From: a virus
Length of the DNA stretch: 64,000 nt
Reading direction: 5' to 3' (one strand)
IMG/VR virus record: IMGVR_UViG_3300037883_000122
Coordinates: 34,775 to 98,774 of that record
The position numbers were made by a program, and so were the translations under genes. Each line of letters starts with the position of its first letter. Position 1 is the stretch's first letter. This document shows positions 50,647 through 59,560 of the stretch, one piece after another. The notes beneath the pieces are model-generated. The model was not told where the DNA came from. It did not search any database and saw only the letters and a program-made list of their open reading frames with translations.

Positions 50647-52337
50647 TGTCAACAGCACAAGTAACGGGGACCGATGGCGTCGTGCCGATTTACAATCCGG
50701 ACGGTCGGTTCCAGATCTACGCATTGCCGGAGATCTTCACAGGGGGTCCGGGTACGAACATGTACGTGCCCAACCCGAACGACTACGTGGTCAATCCTGC
50801 CACGAACGAGTGGTATCGTGTCGCATCGGTCGATCAGACCACCCTGCTCAGCACGCTCGTCCCGCTGGCCACCACGGCGGTCGGTGCGTTTAACCCGTCC
50901 GATCTCCTGATGGGTGTCGGTCCGGGCACGCAGTCCGATACCTACCGTGCTTATCTGGACCAAAGCGTCATGCCGTATCGCATGGCGGTGGACGTCCGTC
51001 TGCAAGTCGCGGGTACCATGGCTTCGTACGCCAAGGTGTTCCGTGGCGCGATCCTGGGCACTACCGGTCAGGTGATCTCGGCGTTCTACGATCAGTCGGG
51101 CAATCTGCTGGGCGAGAACGTGCCGCTGGAGCTGGTCGCGACCGATAACGTGACGAACGTCTCGATCAAGGTCGTGAAGCCGTTCTACACCAAGGTGGCG
51201 ATGGTTGACGGTGAGATCATCACCGTGGTCATTTACGCAGCGGACGGGACGGTGCTCTCCAAGCGTCAGTTGCTGGTCGAGAACACCGCGTTCATTCGCA
51301 CGACCGATGCGTCCGAGAAGTACATCACGGGCATCTCGATGACTTCGCCGTTCCTGTCCTCGAGCGATCCGAGCACGCTTCTGTATCCGATCAACGTACC
51401 GAAGAGCGGCCTGAACCTGATGGGTCTGGTCGAGTACAGCGACGGTACCACGGCACAGATGCCGGTGGATGGCACGAAGTTCAGTCTCATGGGGCTGGAC
51501 AACTACGTGGCCACGATCGTCGGTCAGAAGTTCCCGCTGGTGCTCAAGTACAGTCTCTCGCCGAACGAGATTGTCTACGGCGCGTCGGCGAATACCGATG
51601 GCTCGGGTGGTGCAGCCTTCATCACCGAATCGTACAAGGGTACGACCGATAACATGGATGGCGCGTACACGGTGAAGCTCTTCTGTGTGCCGGTGTTCAT
51701 CGACTCGGTCAACGGCTGGCGTCTGGATTGGTACCTCTTCAATCTGGATCGCAACACCGCTCAACTGGTCACGCCGTACGTGAAGTTCGCAAACAACTCT
51801 CCGGCGTTCCTGCCGAAGGGTTACGGGGTGAACCAGCAGATCCAGGTGCAGATCACGCTCTCGGACGTCAACCCGTCCTTCAAGAATGTGCAGTTCACCG
51901 AAACGCTCGGCATCATTCTGTATCGTGACGGCACGGACCACACGGGAACCAACTGGACGGTATCCTACGATCCGGGTCAAACGCCTGCCTACGGTTTGAA
52001 CACGCACGCCTCGACGACGTTCGTGAATCAGAACCTGATGCAAGTGAAGATCGATCAGGGTCTGACGGATCAGGAAGCCTGGCTGGATCAGGTGTACTAC
52101 CCGGCTAAGCCGCTCACCGATCCGACTCAGGAAACGGTGCCGCCGGTGCCGAACATGTTTGCGTTCGTATTGCCTTCGGGTGACGTTGAGTTCCCGATCT
52201 CGCAATGGAATAGCCAACTGGCGCTGTCCACAGTCGTGCCGAACGGCGGGACGCTGCTCGTGAAGTTCTTCTTCCGCACCTCGGAGAATGACCTCGAGTT
52301 GGCGCTCTGCCCGATGACGGTCTGGCAAACCAACTAA
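50646..52337 (+). CDS. Virion structural protein (phiKZ gp26 position)
   Basis: This 563-residue beta-rich protein is translationally coupled to the preceding gene. Repeating immunoglobulin-like beta patterns (GEIITVVIYAADGTVLSKRQ; KFSLMGLDNYVATIVGQKF) suggest several Ig-like modules. It ends at a double-sided TATG hairpin before the convergent terminase gene. No catalytic motif is present; a tail or neck surface role is inferred. Confidence 0.65.
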   Translation: MSTAQVTGTDGVVPIYNPDGRFQIYALPEIFTGGPGTNMYVPNPNDYVVNPATNEWYRVASVDQTTLLSTLVPLATTAVGAFNPSDLLMGVGPGTQSDTYRAYLDQSVMPYRMAVDVRLQVAGTMASYAKVFRGAILGTTGQVISAFYDQSGNLLGENVPLELVATDNVTNVSIKVVKPFYTKVAMVDGEIITVVIYAADGTVLSKRQLLVENTAFIRTTDASEKYITGISMTSPFLSSSDPSTLLYPINVPKSGLNLMGLVEYSDGTTAQMPVDGTKFSLMGLDNYVATIVGQKFPLVLKYSLSPNEIVYGASANTDGSGGAAFITESYKGTTDNMDGAYTVKLFCVPVFIDSVNGWRLDWYLFNLDRNTAQLVTPYVKFANNSPAFLPKGYGVNQQIQVQITLSDVNPSFKNVQFTETLGIILYRDGTDHTGTNWTVSYDPGQTPAYGLNTHASTTFVNQNLMQVKIDQGLTDQEAWLDQVYYPAKPLTDPTQETVPPVPNMFAFVLPSGDVEFPISQWNSQLALSTVVPNGGTLLVKFFFRTSENDLELALCPMTVWQTN

Positions 52338-52346
52338 CGCTTTGGC

Positions 52347-52386
52347 GTCATAGAGCCGCAGGGTTTCCCCTGCGGCTCCTATGCCG
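52347..52386. terminator. Bidirectional hairpin with TATG boxes on both sides
   Basis: An 11-bp perfect stem GAGCCGCAGGG (52353-52363) / CCCTGCGGCTC (52368-52378) has loop TTTC. TATGCCGTT begins at 52380, and leftward CATA (52349-52352) gives TATGACGCC. It lies at the convergent junction of 52337 and 52389. Confidence 0.85.
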
Positions 52387-52388
52387 TT

Positions 52389-54659
52389 TTATCGCCAGGG
52401 GCGATTAGCAGCGGTCGCGTACACACCGTAACCACTCGGTGCGCCAAACACGTCACGGTGCGTAACTGGCACATCACTCGTCGTGAGCATGCCGGTGTTA
52501 TGCCCCAGGAACGTGTTGTTCTGCTGCTGTTGATACAGATTCGAATGACGAACCTTATTCTTCTTGGTTTCCCGCGCTGAGCGAATCAGTTCGTCCACCG
52601 AGTAGATCTCGTCCTGTTCCAGAATAATCTTCCGGTCCAGCAAACGCAGCTCTTGTTCCAAACGTTGGGAGACAAAGTCATCATGTTCTCCCGTGAGCTC
52701 GTTGTAGATCTCTTCGATGCGACTACGGAAGGCTTGCTGCTCCATCCGGCGGTAGAAGTCACTAGCCGACTCCTGCTGCGGCGTCTTGACCGCACACATG
52801 ACCTGGCGCGGATCGATGCCGTAGTGTTGCAGGTTCTTGCCGTGCATGAGGAACCAGTGGCACAGCAGCCAGCCGATCACCAAGTCGTCGTGTTCGCCGT
52901 CTTCGTGGTCGATGCGACCATTCTTGTACACGAGACCGAGGATCTGACCTGCCAACATCTTGTCGTGCACCTTCATGCCAGCGCGTTGTGCGGCAGCTTG
53001 CAGCACCTGACCATACAACGCATTGCGGCTGTTGGCACCCGAACCCGAAGTCGCATAACCGAAGGTCGTCTTGTAGCGCACGAAGATGTCGGTCGGACGA
53101 CGACCCATCGGCACCTTGATTTCCTTGTAGCGATCCGGATACTCGTCGTAATCCTGCACCACCTTGTTGAAGATACGCTTGAACGGATCTTCCCCGTAGT
53201 TCGGCATCATCAGCAACAGGTAATCCAGCAGCATCGCCCCAGTGGAACGACGCTCAATCACGGCGGTGATATTCTGGTAACGCACCAGCGTATCGCAGAC
53301 CCACTTCGAGAACGTAATCAGGTTCGTCTCATTGTAGGAACCCGCTGCCACCACATCGAGTGTTTCCACATCCATCAAGACAAGTGAGATGTCATCGCCG
53401 CCTCCTGCTTCGGAGGTGTCCATGCCCAGTACAAACTTGCCTGTGGCCATGCGCTCTTCGATCTCTTCCTGCGGAATGTACCAACGCGTGATGTAGCCAT
53501 CCGGATCGCTGATCGAGGTGTACATCTCGTCCAGACGGGAGGCTGCAATCATCTCGGCAGTACCGGTCGAGAGCGGGGAGCTTTCCGTACCCGAAGTCCA
53601 CAGGTTGAAGTAATCTCGATTCGCATCGTCGCCCGTTTGCAGCGATTCTTCGATCTTCTGGCGCAGCCATTCGTCGCTCTTGCCCAACTGACGGTGGCTG
53701 AACGTACCGTTGATACGGAACTTGCCCGCACGGTTGTTCTGACGCACCATCTTGTCGAGCTCGGCCCAGTTGCGGCAGTCGAAGAACTTCTCGGTCCAGG
53801 TCGAGGACTCTTCGATGAGCTTGTAGATGAAACGCCCGTCCTTGTCGTCCTTCTTGCCTGCAGTCGTCGTCAGGATGGTACCGTACGGGGCGCCTGCGGC
53901 CTTCGCACGCTCCACTGCAGCACCAGTAGCAGCCAGGGCTGCCGGAAGCGCAATGGCGATGTTCGGCTGGAACGGCGGCTCGTCGATGTGGAAGATCGCG
54001 GTCGTCAAACCCCGACCCATGTTGTACGCACGCTTCGGGCTCGATTGCGGCACGTGCGTGTTGTACGAATTACCCAGCGCCTTCACGGTCACTTCTTCAC
54101 CGTTCTGCGCATCGTCCTTCGTACGTTGACTCAGGTACGGCGGGAGTTCCGCCATGATTTCCTTGATCCGCTCGATGTTCTTGCGGCGCAGGTTATCGTC
54201 CTTCGTCAACAGGTTGATAGACGTGTCGGTACAGACCAGGTTCATCAGGTAATTCATCAGCGTATCGGTCGAGAACGATTTACCGGTCTGACGAGGCTGA
54301 ATCAACGTGAAGAACACGTGGTTAAAGAACGACCAGAACAACGCGATGTTGGCCCGGTTGGCTTCCAGTGGTACGGCATCACTACCGGAGTTGCCAGGTG
54401 CTCGGGCAATCTCTCGGAAGAAGTACCACGGGTTCACCTTACACTCGGCGGCGATCATGTACATCTGGTCAGCCGTCAAATGCTTACTGAATGGGTCGAC
54501 TCCCTGCAGCTTCGGATTAACGAGCGCAAGGAGGAAAGCGTGATTCTTGATACCCATGCTGCGATACACCGCGGCCAGACGAATCCAGGACTTATTAGTC
54601 GTCTGCGTGTCGATGATTGCAGTGGGATATCGAAACCAATCTTCCTCAAACAGGATCAT
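52389..54659 (-). CDS. terL: Terminase large subunit (TerL, phiKZ gp25-like)
   Basis: This 756-residue DNA-packaging motor has a Walker A QPRQTGKS at residues 121-128 and a Walker B-like IFHIDEPP near 220-226. The C-terminal RNase H-fold nuclease has LGMDTSEAGGGDD near 410 and a final acidic HDDLV near 589. It hydrolyses ATP to thread DNA into the prohead and cuts concatemers. A helical C-terminal extension follows the nuclease. GGGGATAA precedes ATG 54659. It is convergent with the gp26-like gene. No small terminase is recognised here. Confidence 0.9.
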   Translation of the reverse strand: MILFEEDWFRYPTAIIDTQTTNKSWIRLAAVYRSMGIKNHAFLLALVNPKLQGVDPFSKHLTADQMYMIAAECKVNPWYFFREIARAPGNSGSDAVPLEANRANIALFWSFFNHVFFTLIQPRQTGKSFSTDTLMNYLMNLVCTDTSINLLTKDDNLRRKNIERIKEIMAELPPYLSQRTKDDAQNGEEVTVKALGNSYNTHVPQSSPKRAYNMGRGLTTAIFHIDEPPFQPNIAIALPAALAATGAAVERAKAAGAPYGTILTTTAGKKDDKDGRFIYKLIEESSTWTEKFFDCRNWAELDKMVRQNNRAGKFRINGTFSHRQLGKSDEWLRQKIEESLQTGDDANRDYFNLWTSGTESSPLSTGTAEMIAASRLDEMYTSISDPDGYITRWYIPQEEIEERMATGKFVLGMDTSEAGGGDDISLVLMDVETLDVVAAGSYNETNLITFSKWVCDTLVRYQNITAVIERRSTGAMLLDYLLLMMPNYGEDPFKRIFNKVVQDYDEYPDRYKEIKVPMGRRPTDIFVRYKTTFGYATSGSGANSRNALYGQVLQAAAQRAGMKVHDKMLAGQILGLVYKNGRIDHEDGEHDDLVIGWLLCHWFLMHGKNLQHYGIDPRQVMCAVKTPQQESASDFYRRMEQQAFRSRIEEIYNELTGEHDDFVSQRLEQELRLLDRKIILEQDEIYSVDELIRSARETKKNKVRHSNLYQQQQNNTFLGHNTGMLTTSDVPVTHRDVFGAPSGYGVYATAANRPWR

Positions 54660-54756
54660 GGTTTATCCCCTACGTGTGGTTGGACAATGGTCTAAGATCA
54701 TAAAACCGGAAGTGACTCCGTACTTAAACCGCATTATACGTGTCATAACAAGTAGG

Positions 54757-54799
54757 GCATAAACCCCCAGCAATCCCGTGGAATCGCTGGGGGTATGCA
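54757..54799 (-). terminator. Leftward hairpin with TATG boxes
   Basis: A 9-bp perfect stem ACCCCCAGC (54763-54771) / GCTGGGGGT (54786-54794) has a 14-nt loop. CATA at 54758-54761 reads leftward as TATGCCCTA, downstream of the leftward gene ending at 54809. A TATG also lies on the right (54794-54797). Confidence 0.7.
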
Positions 54800-54808
54800 G
54801 TAGGAGCT

Positions 54809-55216
54809 TTACACCAGTTCCTCTTTGAGCACCAGTAATTTGTCCGTGAGCAGGTCCACGTACGCGTCAATAGCGGCTCGTTTATGGATCTCTTCGTCGG
54901 CGAACTCAGGGATCAAAGGCGGGAAAGTCACTTCCAGTCGACATGCCTGCTTCATGAGTTCAGGGGCGTCGAAGGTGGCACGTGAGAAGACGTAGTAGAC
55001 CGTGTAGGTCCGCGTCGGCATGCCCTTCCACTCGTACTCCTTCAGGAACTCTTTGCGCTGGCAGTAGATGGTGATGTCGTAACCAGATTGGTGAATCACG
55101 CGTAACATATTCGCACGCTCGGTCTGGATCACGACAGCCTGGCTGACCTTCTTGGGGCCTTTAACGCGCTCGATCCACAAGTACCCTCGAGTGAGTAAAC
55201 GCTTTAAGACAGACAT
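54809..55216 (-). CDS. Hypothetical protein
   Basis: This 135-residue basic protein starts at ATG 55216, with CAGG upstream. It has a Lys/Arg-rich N-terminal region, then the beta segments ANMLRVIHQSGYDITIYCQ and TRTYTVYYVFSRATF, and a helical acidic end. It lies 27 nt downstream of the 419-residue gene and probably shares its transcript. No family is recognised. Confidence 0.6.
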   Translation of the reverse strand: MSVLKRLLTRGYLWIERVKGPKKVSQAVVIQTERANMLRVIHQSGYDITIYCQRKEFLKEYEWKGMPTRTYTVYYVFSRATFDAPELMKQACRLEVTFPPLIPEFADEEIHKRAAIDAYVDLLTDKLLVLKEELV

Positions 55217-55243
55217 CGCTGAACCTGGTCGTAGTGACCAAGC

Positions 55244-56503
55244 CTATGCCGCGAGTTTCGTCGGGTATCCTACGGCACTCTGAGCGTAGTAGCGCATGGA
55301 GTACGCACGTGCAATCAGGTACAACAGAATCCCAGTCCGAACCGCAGCAATCACACTGGTGTTCTTATTGTTCGTCGCGAGCTTCACGATCTTTTCTGCT
55401 TTCTCACGCAGCGAGAAGAGCGCGGGATCGGTAGAACGCGAGCTCATGTAAACGCCACGCAGTCGTGTGAGTAGGCTGGCCAAATCCGTGGAATTCCTCA
55501 CCAAGCTCCGATTCTCTGCCAGATAGTCGAAACTGTGGATAAGGGTCTCGTTCAACAACTCTTCAATCATCGAGGCCCCTGACTGACGATAATTGTCCGA
55601 CATCCATTCCAGGGAACGACGGAATAGAATCGGCGGCATCGTCTTCATTTGCTTTTCGATGACGGTCACGAGCTCCTCGCGAATGAACGAGTTGCGGTCC
55701 GTGATAATCGAGTTGATGTAACGCGTGTATGCCAAGAGGTTCTTGGACTTGTCCTTCAAGATCTCGACGCCGTCGTGCTCGACCATGCTGCTGGTCGAAC
55801 TGATCTTGATGCCCTGACGATGCACCTGCAAGAAGACGTCGTAAATGTTCTTCAACATGTCACGAATCCGGCCCTGCGTGTCATTGAGCAGATAGACGAC
55901 CGAGCTATCGGGGTTCATCGTCTCAATGGCGAGGTGGTGTAGGCCTGTGGGAGAGATGATCTCCTCAGCACGCGCGTTGAGCACCCCGGCCCAACTACCG
56001 TACTGTTTGATGGCATACTTGTACGTCAGCTGCGCGTAGGTGGCTTCTGCCGTTGCACGATCCGCCGGATATTTGAAATGCCGATACAGGCGGGATGTGA
56101 GAAACTTGTACTGCAGTACCAGAGCCACATCCATCATGGCTTCGTGGCGTTGGTGGTCGCTCAGCTTCTTGGAGATGAGCAATGCGTGCATGAGCCAGGC
56201 GCACGAGAGGTTCATCGTGTCCGACGAGACGTTGAAGTCTGCGTTCACGGTCGGCAGTGCCAACAGCCGCTCTTCGAGTGCACCTTCGTCAGCGTGGAGA
56301 ATCTCGTGAAACCATTGGTCCCGATCAGCATCGGTAAAACGCACCACCTGCACACCGGTCAGGTTCCCGCCAAAGAACTCGATGTGGTCCTGGTTTTTGT
56401 GGGCGAAACCAACGGTATACAAATGGAGGCGTTTGGCCAGTTGCGCATCGATGGCGAGATCGGCACACTCGTCCTCAAATACGCCCTTGATAGAAACGTC
56501 CAT
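55244..56503 (-). CDS. Conserved phage protein of unknown function
   Basis: This 419-residue helical protein has no membrane span. GAGGA precedes ATG 56503. Features include EATYAQLTYKYAIKQYGSWA and a long helix-rich C-terminal half. It is the first of two leftward genes upstream of terminase and downstream of another terminator. A head or DNA-packaging role is plausible from location only. Confidence 0.6.
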   Translation of the reverse strand: MDVSIKGVFEDECADLAIDAQLAKRLHLYTVGFAHKNQDHIEFFGGNLTGVQVVRFTDADRDQWFHEILHADEGALEERLLALPTVNADFNVSSDTMNLSCAWLMHALLISKKLSDHQRHEAMMDVALVLQYKFLTSRLYRHFKYPADRATAEATYAQLTYKYAIKQYGSWAGVLNARAEEIISPTGLHHLAIETMNPDSSVVYLLNDTQGRIRDMLKNIYDVFLQVHRQGIKISSTSSMVEHDGVEILKDKSKNLLAYTRYINSIITDRNSFIREELVTVIEKQMKTMPPILFRRSLEWMSDNYRQSGASMIEELLNETLIHSFDYLAENRSLVRNSTDLASLLTRLRGVYMSSRSTDPALFSLREKAEKIVKLATNNKNTSVIAAVRTGILLYLIARAYSMRYYAQSAVGYPTKLAA

Positions 56504-56545
56504 TTAGGGTCCTCTGTGGGCTACGGATACACAGAATGTGGCAAC

Positions 56546-56576
56546 GGCATAGAGGCGGAGCCGCAGCCCCGCCTCC
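56546..56576 (-). terminator. Leftward hairpin with TATGCCGTT box
   Basis: GAGGCGG (56552-56558) pairs with CCGCCTC (56569-56575). Read leftward it is followed by TATGCCGTT (CATA at 56548-56551). Both flanking genes run leftward, and the right side has no TATG, so the box sits only on the 3' side of the transcript. Confidence 0.75.
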
Positions 56577-56609
56577 GTACCGAACGACTAATCCGTTCCT
56601 GGATTGGTC

Positions 56610-57788
56610 TTACTTGTGGATACGCACACGTTGACGCGGCGCAATGGTCACCACGCGAACGCGGTAGCTTTCCATTGCAGCGTCACTGTTAGCGATCGGA
56701 GCAGTCGGGTCACCGCCGGTGGAATCCGCCGGGTTGATCTGACCGTCCTTCTTCGGCAGCGGAACCTTGTCGTCCCCTGCACCGATGGCCGCCTGTGCTT
56801 CAGGGCTCATCGCACCCGGATCGTTGGGCAGTGCCTGGACAGGCTGAACGACCGGTTGACCCGTGTCGCTATTGCCTTCTTGGTCTTCCGTTGCCACACC
56901 CGGACGAACCGGCTTAGGCAACGGACCACGCGTCGAACCGCCTTCCAGTGCCGGAGCCACGCCAGTGTTGTCACCATCCGGTGCTTGGCCGTCGGTCGCA
57001 GCACCTGCATCGACCGGCGTTGCCGCTTCTTCACGGGCGATCTTCGCGATGTTCACGACAGCAGCCGTGATCGACGGATCTTTCGGGCAGGGCTCGGTTG
57101 CCGGGTCACCCTTCGAACCTTCACCGCCTTGTTGATCCTTCACATCGCCGAGCGTACCGACGCCGTCAGCACCCGGATTGCCGCCGTTGCCCAGATCGGT
57201 TTCCGGATTCACGCGAGCTTCGACGAATTCTTCGAACGAACGATAGAACTTGCCACCCAGACGCTTGGTCAGGGCTTCCATCGCTTCGGACAGATATTCG
57301 ACTTCTTCTTGCGGAGCCGAACCAGCACCGTTGGCACCCGGCAGGGTCGAATCAACGACCACCACGAATTCCTTCGGCTTGGTTTCTTCGTCTTCGTTCA
57401 TCAGCGCGTCAGCGACATCGACGACATCCGAATCCTGGATGTCTTGCTTGGCTACGCCATAGACTTGCAGGTCAGCACCGGAGCCAGGGAACGAAGCACC
57501 CATCTCGGCACCACCTTCGACCGTGCTCGACGTAATCGGTTGGGCGGTTTGTTCTGCGTTGTTGTTGATGGACTCGACGATCTTCTGCATGATCGTGACG
57601 TCCTGCGCTTGGGATTCGGTAGCGACCACGCGTTCGCCTTCGGACGGGGCCTTAGCATACGCGACGTCCAGGGCCTTGGTGAAGATCTCGGACAGCGGAC
57701 CACTCATGACAATGGTCGGCTCGTTCGGACGACGGCTCGTCTCGATCTGCTCGCCCTCCAAGGCCATACGGAACATGCTCTTGCTCAT
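56610..57788 (-). CDS. Acidic Gly/Pro/Asp-rich protein, probably internal or scaffold-like
   Basis: This 392-residue protein starts at ATG 57788 with AGAGGAAGAA upstream; an in-frame start at 57860 has no ribosome site. Residues 1-60 look ordered (MSKSMFRMALEGEQ; IFTKALDVAYAKAPSEG). The rest is acidic and low in hydrophobics, with many Gly, Pro, Asp, Gln and Ala, and is probably disordered. Such proteins act as scaffolds or are cut by the prohead protease. A short YRVRVVTI end is basic. It is the rightmost leftward gene before the 0.7-kb gene-free island. Confidence 0.6.
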   Translation of the reverse strand: MSKSMFRMALEGEQIETSRRPNEPTIVMSGPLSEIFTKALDVAYAKAPSEGERVVATESQAQDVTIMQKIVESINNNAEQTAQPITSSTVEGGAEMGASFPGSGADLQVYGVAKQDIQDSDVVDVADALMNEDEETKPKEFVVVVDSTLPGANGAGSAPQEEVEYLSEAMEALTKRLGGKFYRSFEEFVEARVNPETDLGNGGNPGADGVGTLGDVKDQQGGEGSKGDPATEPCPKDPSITAAVVNIAKIAREEAATPVDAGAATDGQAPDGDNTGVAPALEGGSTRGPLPKPVRPGVATEDQEGNSDTGQPVVQPVQALPNDPGAMSPEAQAAIGAGDDKVPLPKKDGQINPADSTGGDPTAPIANSDAAMESYRVRVVTIAPRQRVRIHK

Positions 57789-58087
57789 GGGTTCTTCCTC
57801 TAGGGTGTAGGAACGGAAAAAGGTGCTCACAATATTTGAGCCTACAGGATAAAAGATCACCAGCGTAGGCGGGTCCTAACAGGATAGAAGAGCACGATAA
57901 ATTCCCGCCGCCCGCCGCGCCCCCAAGAAAGGTTTGCAACGCTGGACGGGTTTTCGGCCATGCGGTGTCATTCATGTACTATCTAAACTAATGCCTGTCC
58001 AAACAATCTCTGTCGCTATCGCTCTGGTCTTTTCCTTCCCCTCGCGCCAGCGCTCGATCTTCCTTTGCGACAGCCCTGCCAAACTTT

Positions 58088-58120
58088 TTAAAAAAGGGGG
58101 AGGGGGACAAGCCCTCCCCC
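58088..58120 (-). terminator. Strong leftward intrinsic terminator
   Basis: A perfect 9-bp stem GGGGGAGGG (58096-58104) / CCCTCCCCC (58112-58120) is followed leftward by a TTTTTTAAAAAG run. No gene runs leftward into it from the right, so it implies an unannotated leftward transcript. Confidence 0.65.
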
Positions 58121-58262
58121 GGCTAGTGACAGACAAGTTTGCTAAGTACTTGATTACAAAGACTATTTCTCTATTCTAGTAAAAAAATACTGCATAGCTT
58201 ATCACTTATGTGTCAAGGAGCAGAGCGACGCGGAGCGAAGCGGAGTAGGGAATAATAGCGTA

Positions 58263-58290
58263 GAGGGGGCGGGAGCCCCCTCTTTATTAT
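58263..58290 (+). terminator. Rightward intrinsic-type terminator
   Basis: An 8-bp perfect stem GAGGGGGC (58263-58270) / GCCCCCTC (58275-58282) has a GGGA loop, followed by TTTATTATA. No protein gene precedes it on this strand, so it suggests a small rightward RNA. Confidence 0.55.
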
Positions 58291-58373
58291 ACTCCCAGAG
58301 AGGATAGCGCTTGGAATCATAATCTGTAAGAATAAGATATTTTCTTACCAGAAGTAGAACTCGTGAAAATCGG

Positions 58374-58402
58374 GCCGGGCACACGCCTGGCTCTTATGAC
58401 GT
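58374..58402 (+). terminator. Rightward hairpin with TATGACGTC box in the gene-free island
   Basis: GCCGGGC (58374-58380) pairs with GCCTGGC (58385-58391), with one G-U pair, around ACAC. TCTTATGACGTC follows (TATG 58395-58398). It would end a rightward transcript that has no coding region. Confidence 0.6.
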
Positions 58403-58424
58403 CAAAGCTTGATCCTAGAATATT

Positions 58425-58441
58425 TCAAACCTATATTCTAC
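58425..58441 (+). promoter_or_regulatory. Early-promoter-like box CAAACCTATATTCTAC
   Basis: It is close to the 63037 box (CAGACCTATATTAC): same CA-AC-CTATATT core, with a two-base insertion before the final AC. It lies about 70 nt upstream of the gene at 58511. Confidence 0.5.
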
Positions 58442-58510
58442 GGGTGAGCTAGAGCAAGTAGAAAGTTCTAAGCTTGGTTAATTCCTTCCTCTCAAGCAAT
58501 TGGAGAACAC

Positions 58511-58900
58511 ATGAACACCATCGCCACGCAACGTAAGCCCATCCGTATCAGCTTTGTCGAACGCATGGTTCGCTACTATCCGAACTACGTGCACGCGCAG
58601 TCTTACCTGAAGGTGTTCCTGCGGGACAATCCGAATCAGGAAGGCATGGTGACGACCGTCGGTGATGACTGGACGGACGTGTCGCGCTGGATGGATAATA
58701 ACCCGAACCATCCGGAAGTGGATGAAGTCCGGGTGTTGGTGTTGCGCTGGAAACCGTTTCAACAAGACGTCACGGTGATCAAGAATAATACCGTGATCAC
58801 GTTGGATAGCCTGATGGTGACGCATGACCATCAGTCGAATGAATGGCAAGCCCATGAGTTCCGTGATCAATACGCTGATCGCTATCCGCAGCACTGCTAA
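58511..58900 (+). CDS. Small probable early protein
   Basis: This 129-residue protein has GGAG before ATG 58511. It is Asn/Asp/His-rich with aromatic residues (FVERMVRYYPNYVHAQSYL; DDWTDVSRWMDNNPNH) and an all-helix plus strand pattern. It follows an early-type promoter box and precedes a hairpin with a TATG box. I do not recognise it. Unknown early functions such as host takeover are possible but unsupported. Confidence 0.6.
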   Translation: MNTIATQRKPIRISFVERMVRYYPNYVHAQSYLKVFLRDNPNQEGMVTTVGDDWTDVSRWMDNNPNHPEVDEVRVLVLRWKPFQQDVTVIKNNTVITLDSLMVTHDHQSNEWQAHEFRDQYADRYPQHC

Positions 58901-58909
58901 GTAATTCTG

Positions 58910-58946
58910 GGCTGGGGAATTTTCCCCAGCCTTCTTTCGTCTATGA
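58910..58946 (+). terminator. Rightward hairpin with delayed TATG
   Basis: A 10-bp perfect stem GGCTGGGGAA (58910-58919) / TTCCCCAGCC (58922-58931) is followed by TTCTTTCGTC, then TATG at 58942. It combines a T-rich stretch with a box displaced by 10 nt. Confidence 0.7.
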
Positions 58947-58984
58947 GCATCACCCTTTACATTACCCAATACTAGGAGAGTACC

Positions 58985-59473
58985 ATGTTTGACAATTTCG
59001 AATTCAGCATCGGCGGTCAACGCGAAACCGTTTCGGCACGTGTGGAACGTGAACGCCGTGAACGCGCGCAATCGCGCTCGGAAGACTTGCTGCGCACGCT
59101 CTTTGGTGGCATGCCCAAGCAAGTGCCGGTGACGATCCGCACCACGGTCGAAGAGGACGGCGTGTTCGGTAAGGAAACACAAGAGCGTACCCGCACGGCA
59201 ACCATCGCCCTGACGCCGGGCTTGAAGCTTGCCAAGTCGGAAATCGAACCGACGGTGTTTGGTACGAAGGTGACGACGGTGGTGATTGAGAACCTGGATC
59301 ACCTCGATCTGGCTGTCACCACCAAGACCGTCGAGCGGGACACGGTGTTCGGCAAGCATGTGATCACGGAAGTGTTCATCGCGACCGAAGCCGAGCAACA
59401 AGCTACCATCAAGCCGACGATTCGCGAGCGCGTCACTGTCAAGGTGAGCAGCGCACGTCGTCCGCGCTGGTAA
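58985..59473 (+). CDS. Small protein with repeated VFG motifs
   Basis: This 162-residue, mainly beta protein after a basic helical N-terminus (VERERRERAQSRSEDLLRTL) has GGAGAG before ATG 58985. The motifs EDGVFGKE, EPTVFGTK and RDTVFGKH recur, each next to Thr/Val-rich strands, so the body is a degenerate internal repeat. No family is recognised. It lies in the rightward series of probable early genes. Confidence 0.6.
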   Translation: MFDNFEFSIGGQRETVSARVERERRERAQSRSEDLLRTLFGGMPKQVPVTIRTTVEEDGVFGKETQERTRTATIALTPGLKLAKSEIEPTVFGTKVTTVVIENLDHLDLAVTTKTVERDTVFGKHVITEVFIATEAEQQATIKPTIRERVTVKVSSARRPRW

Positions 59474-59487
59474 TTCGACGACCTAGC

Positions 59488-59518
59488 GGCTAGGGGGCAA
59501 CCCTTAGCCAGTATGCCG
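59488..59518 (+). terminator. Rightward hairpin with TATGCCGTC box
   Basis: A 9-bp stem GGCTAGGGG (59488-59496) / CCCTTAGCC (59501-59509), with one G-U pair, has loop GCAA. TATGCCGTC follows at 59512, then T-rich TTTTCC. No CATA lies on the left; both flanking genes run rightward. Confidence 0.8.
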
Positions 59519-59560
59519 TCTTTTCCATTCTTTCCAATTCTGATTCCGGAGCCTAACATC

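Larger units (their letters stand above)
57789..58510. other. 722-nt gene-free island
   Basis: No frame here shows the codon bias or ribosome sites seen in real genes. The left part is GC-rich; the part from 58121 is AT-rich with A- and T-runs. It holds a leftward intrinsic terminator (58088-58120), a rightward intrinsic one (58263-58290), a rightward TATG hairpin (58374-58402) and a TATATTC promoter-like box (58432). A GCGGAGC/GCGAAGC-type short repeat occurs near 58225-58245. The terminators imply that non-coding RNAs may be made from it. Confidence 0.5.

Noticed and set aside
50649-52328. 559-residue open frame opposite the 50646 structural gene
   Set aside because: Arg/His-rich composition and no ribosome site; antisense shadow of the coupled rightward gene.
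57934-58179. Possible 81-residue gene in the gene-free island
   Set aside because: No ribosome site, codons unlike the real genes, and it runs through the leftward intrinsic terminator.
58202-58384. Possible 60-residue leftward gene in the gene-free island
   Set aside because: No ribosome site and it crosses two hairpins; the composition is that of non-coding DNA.
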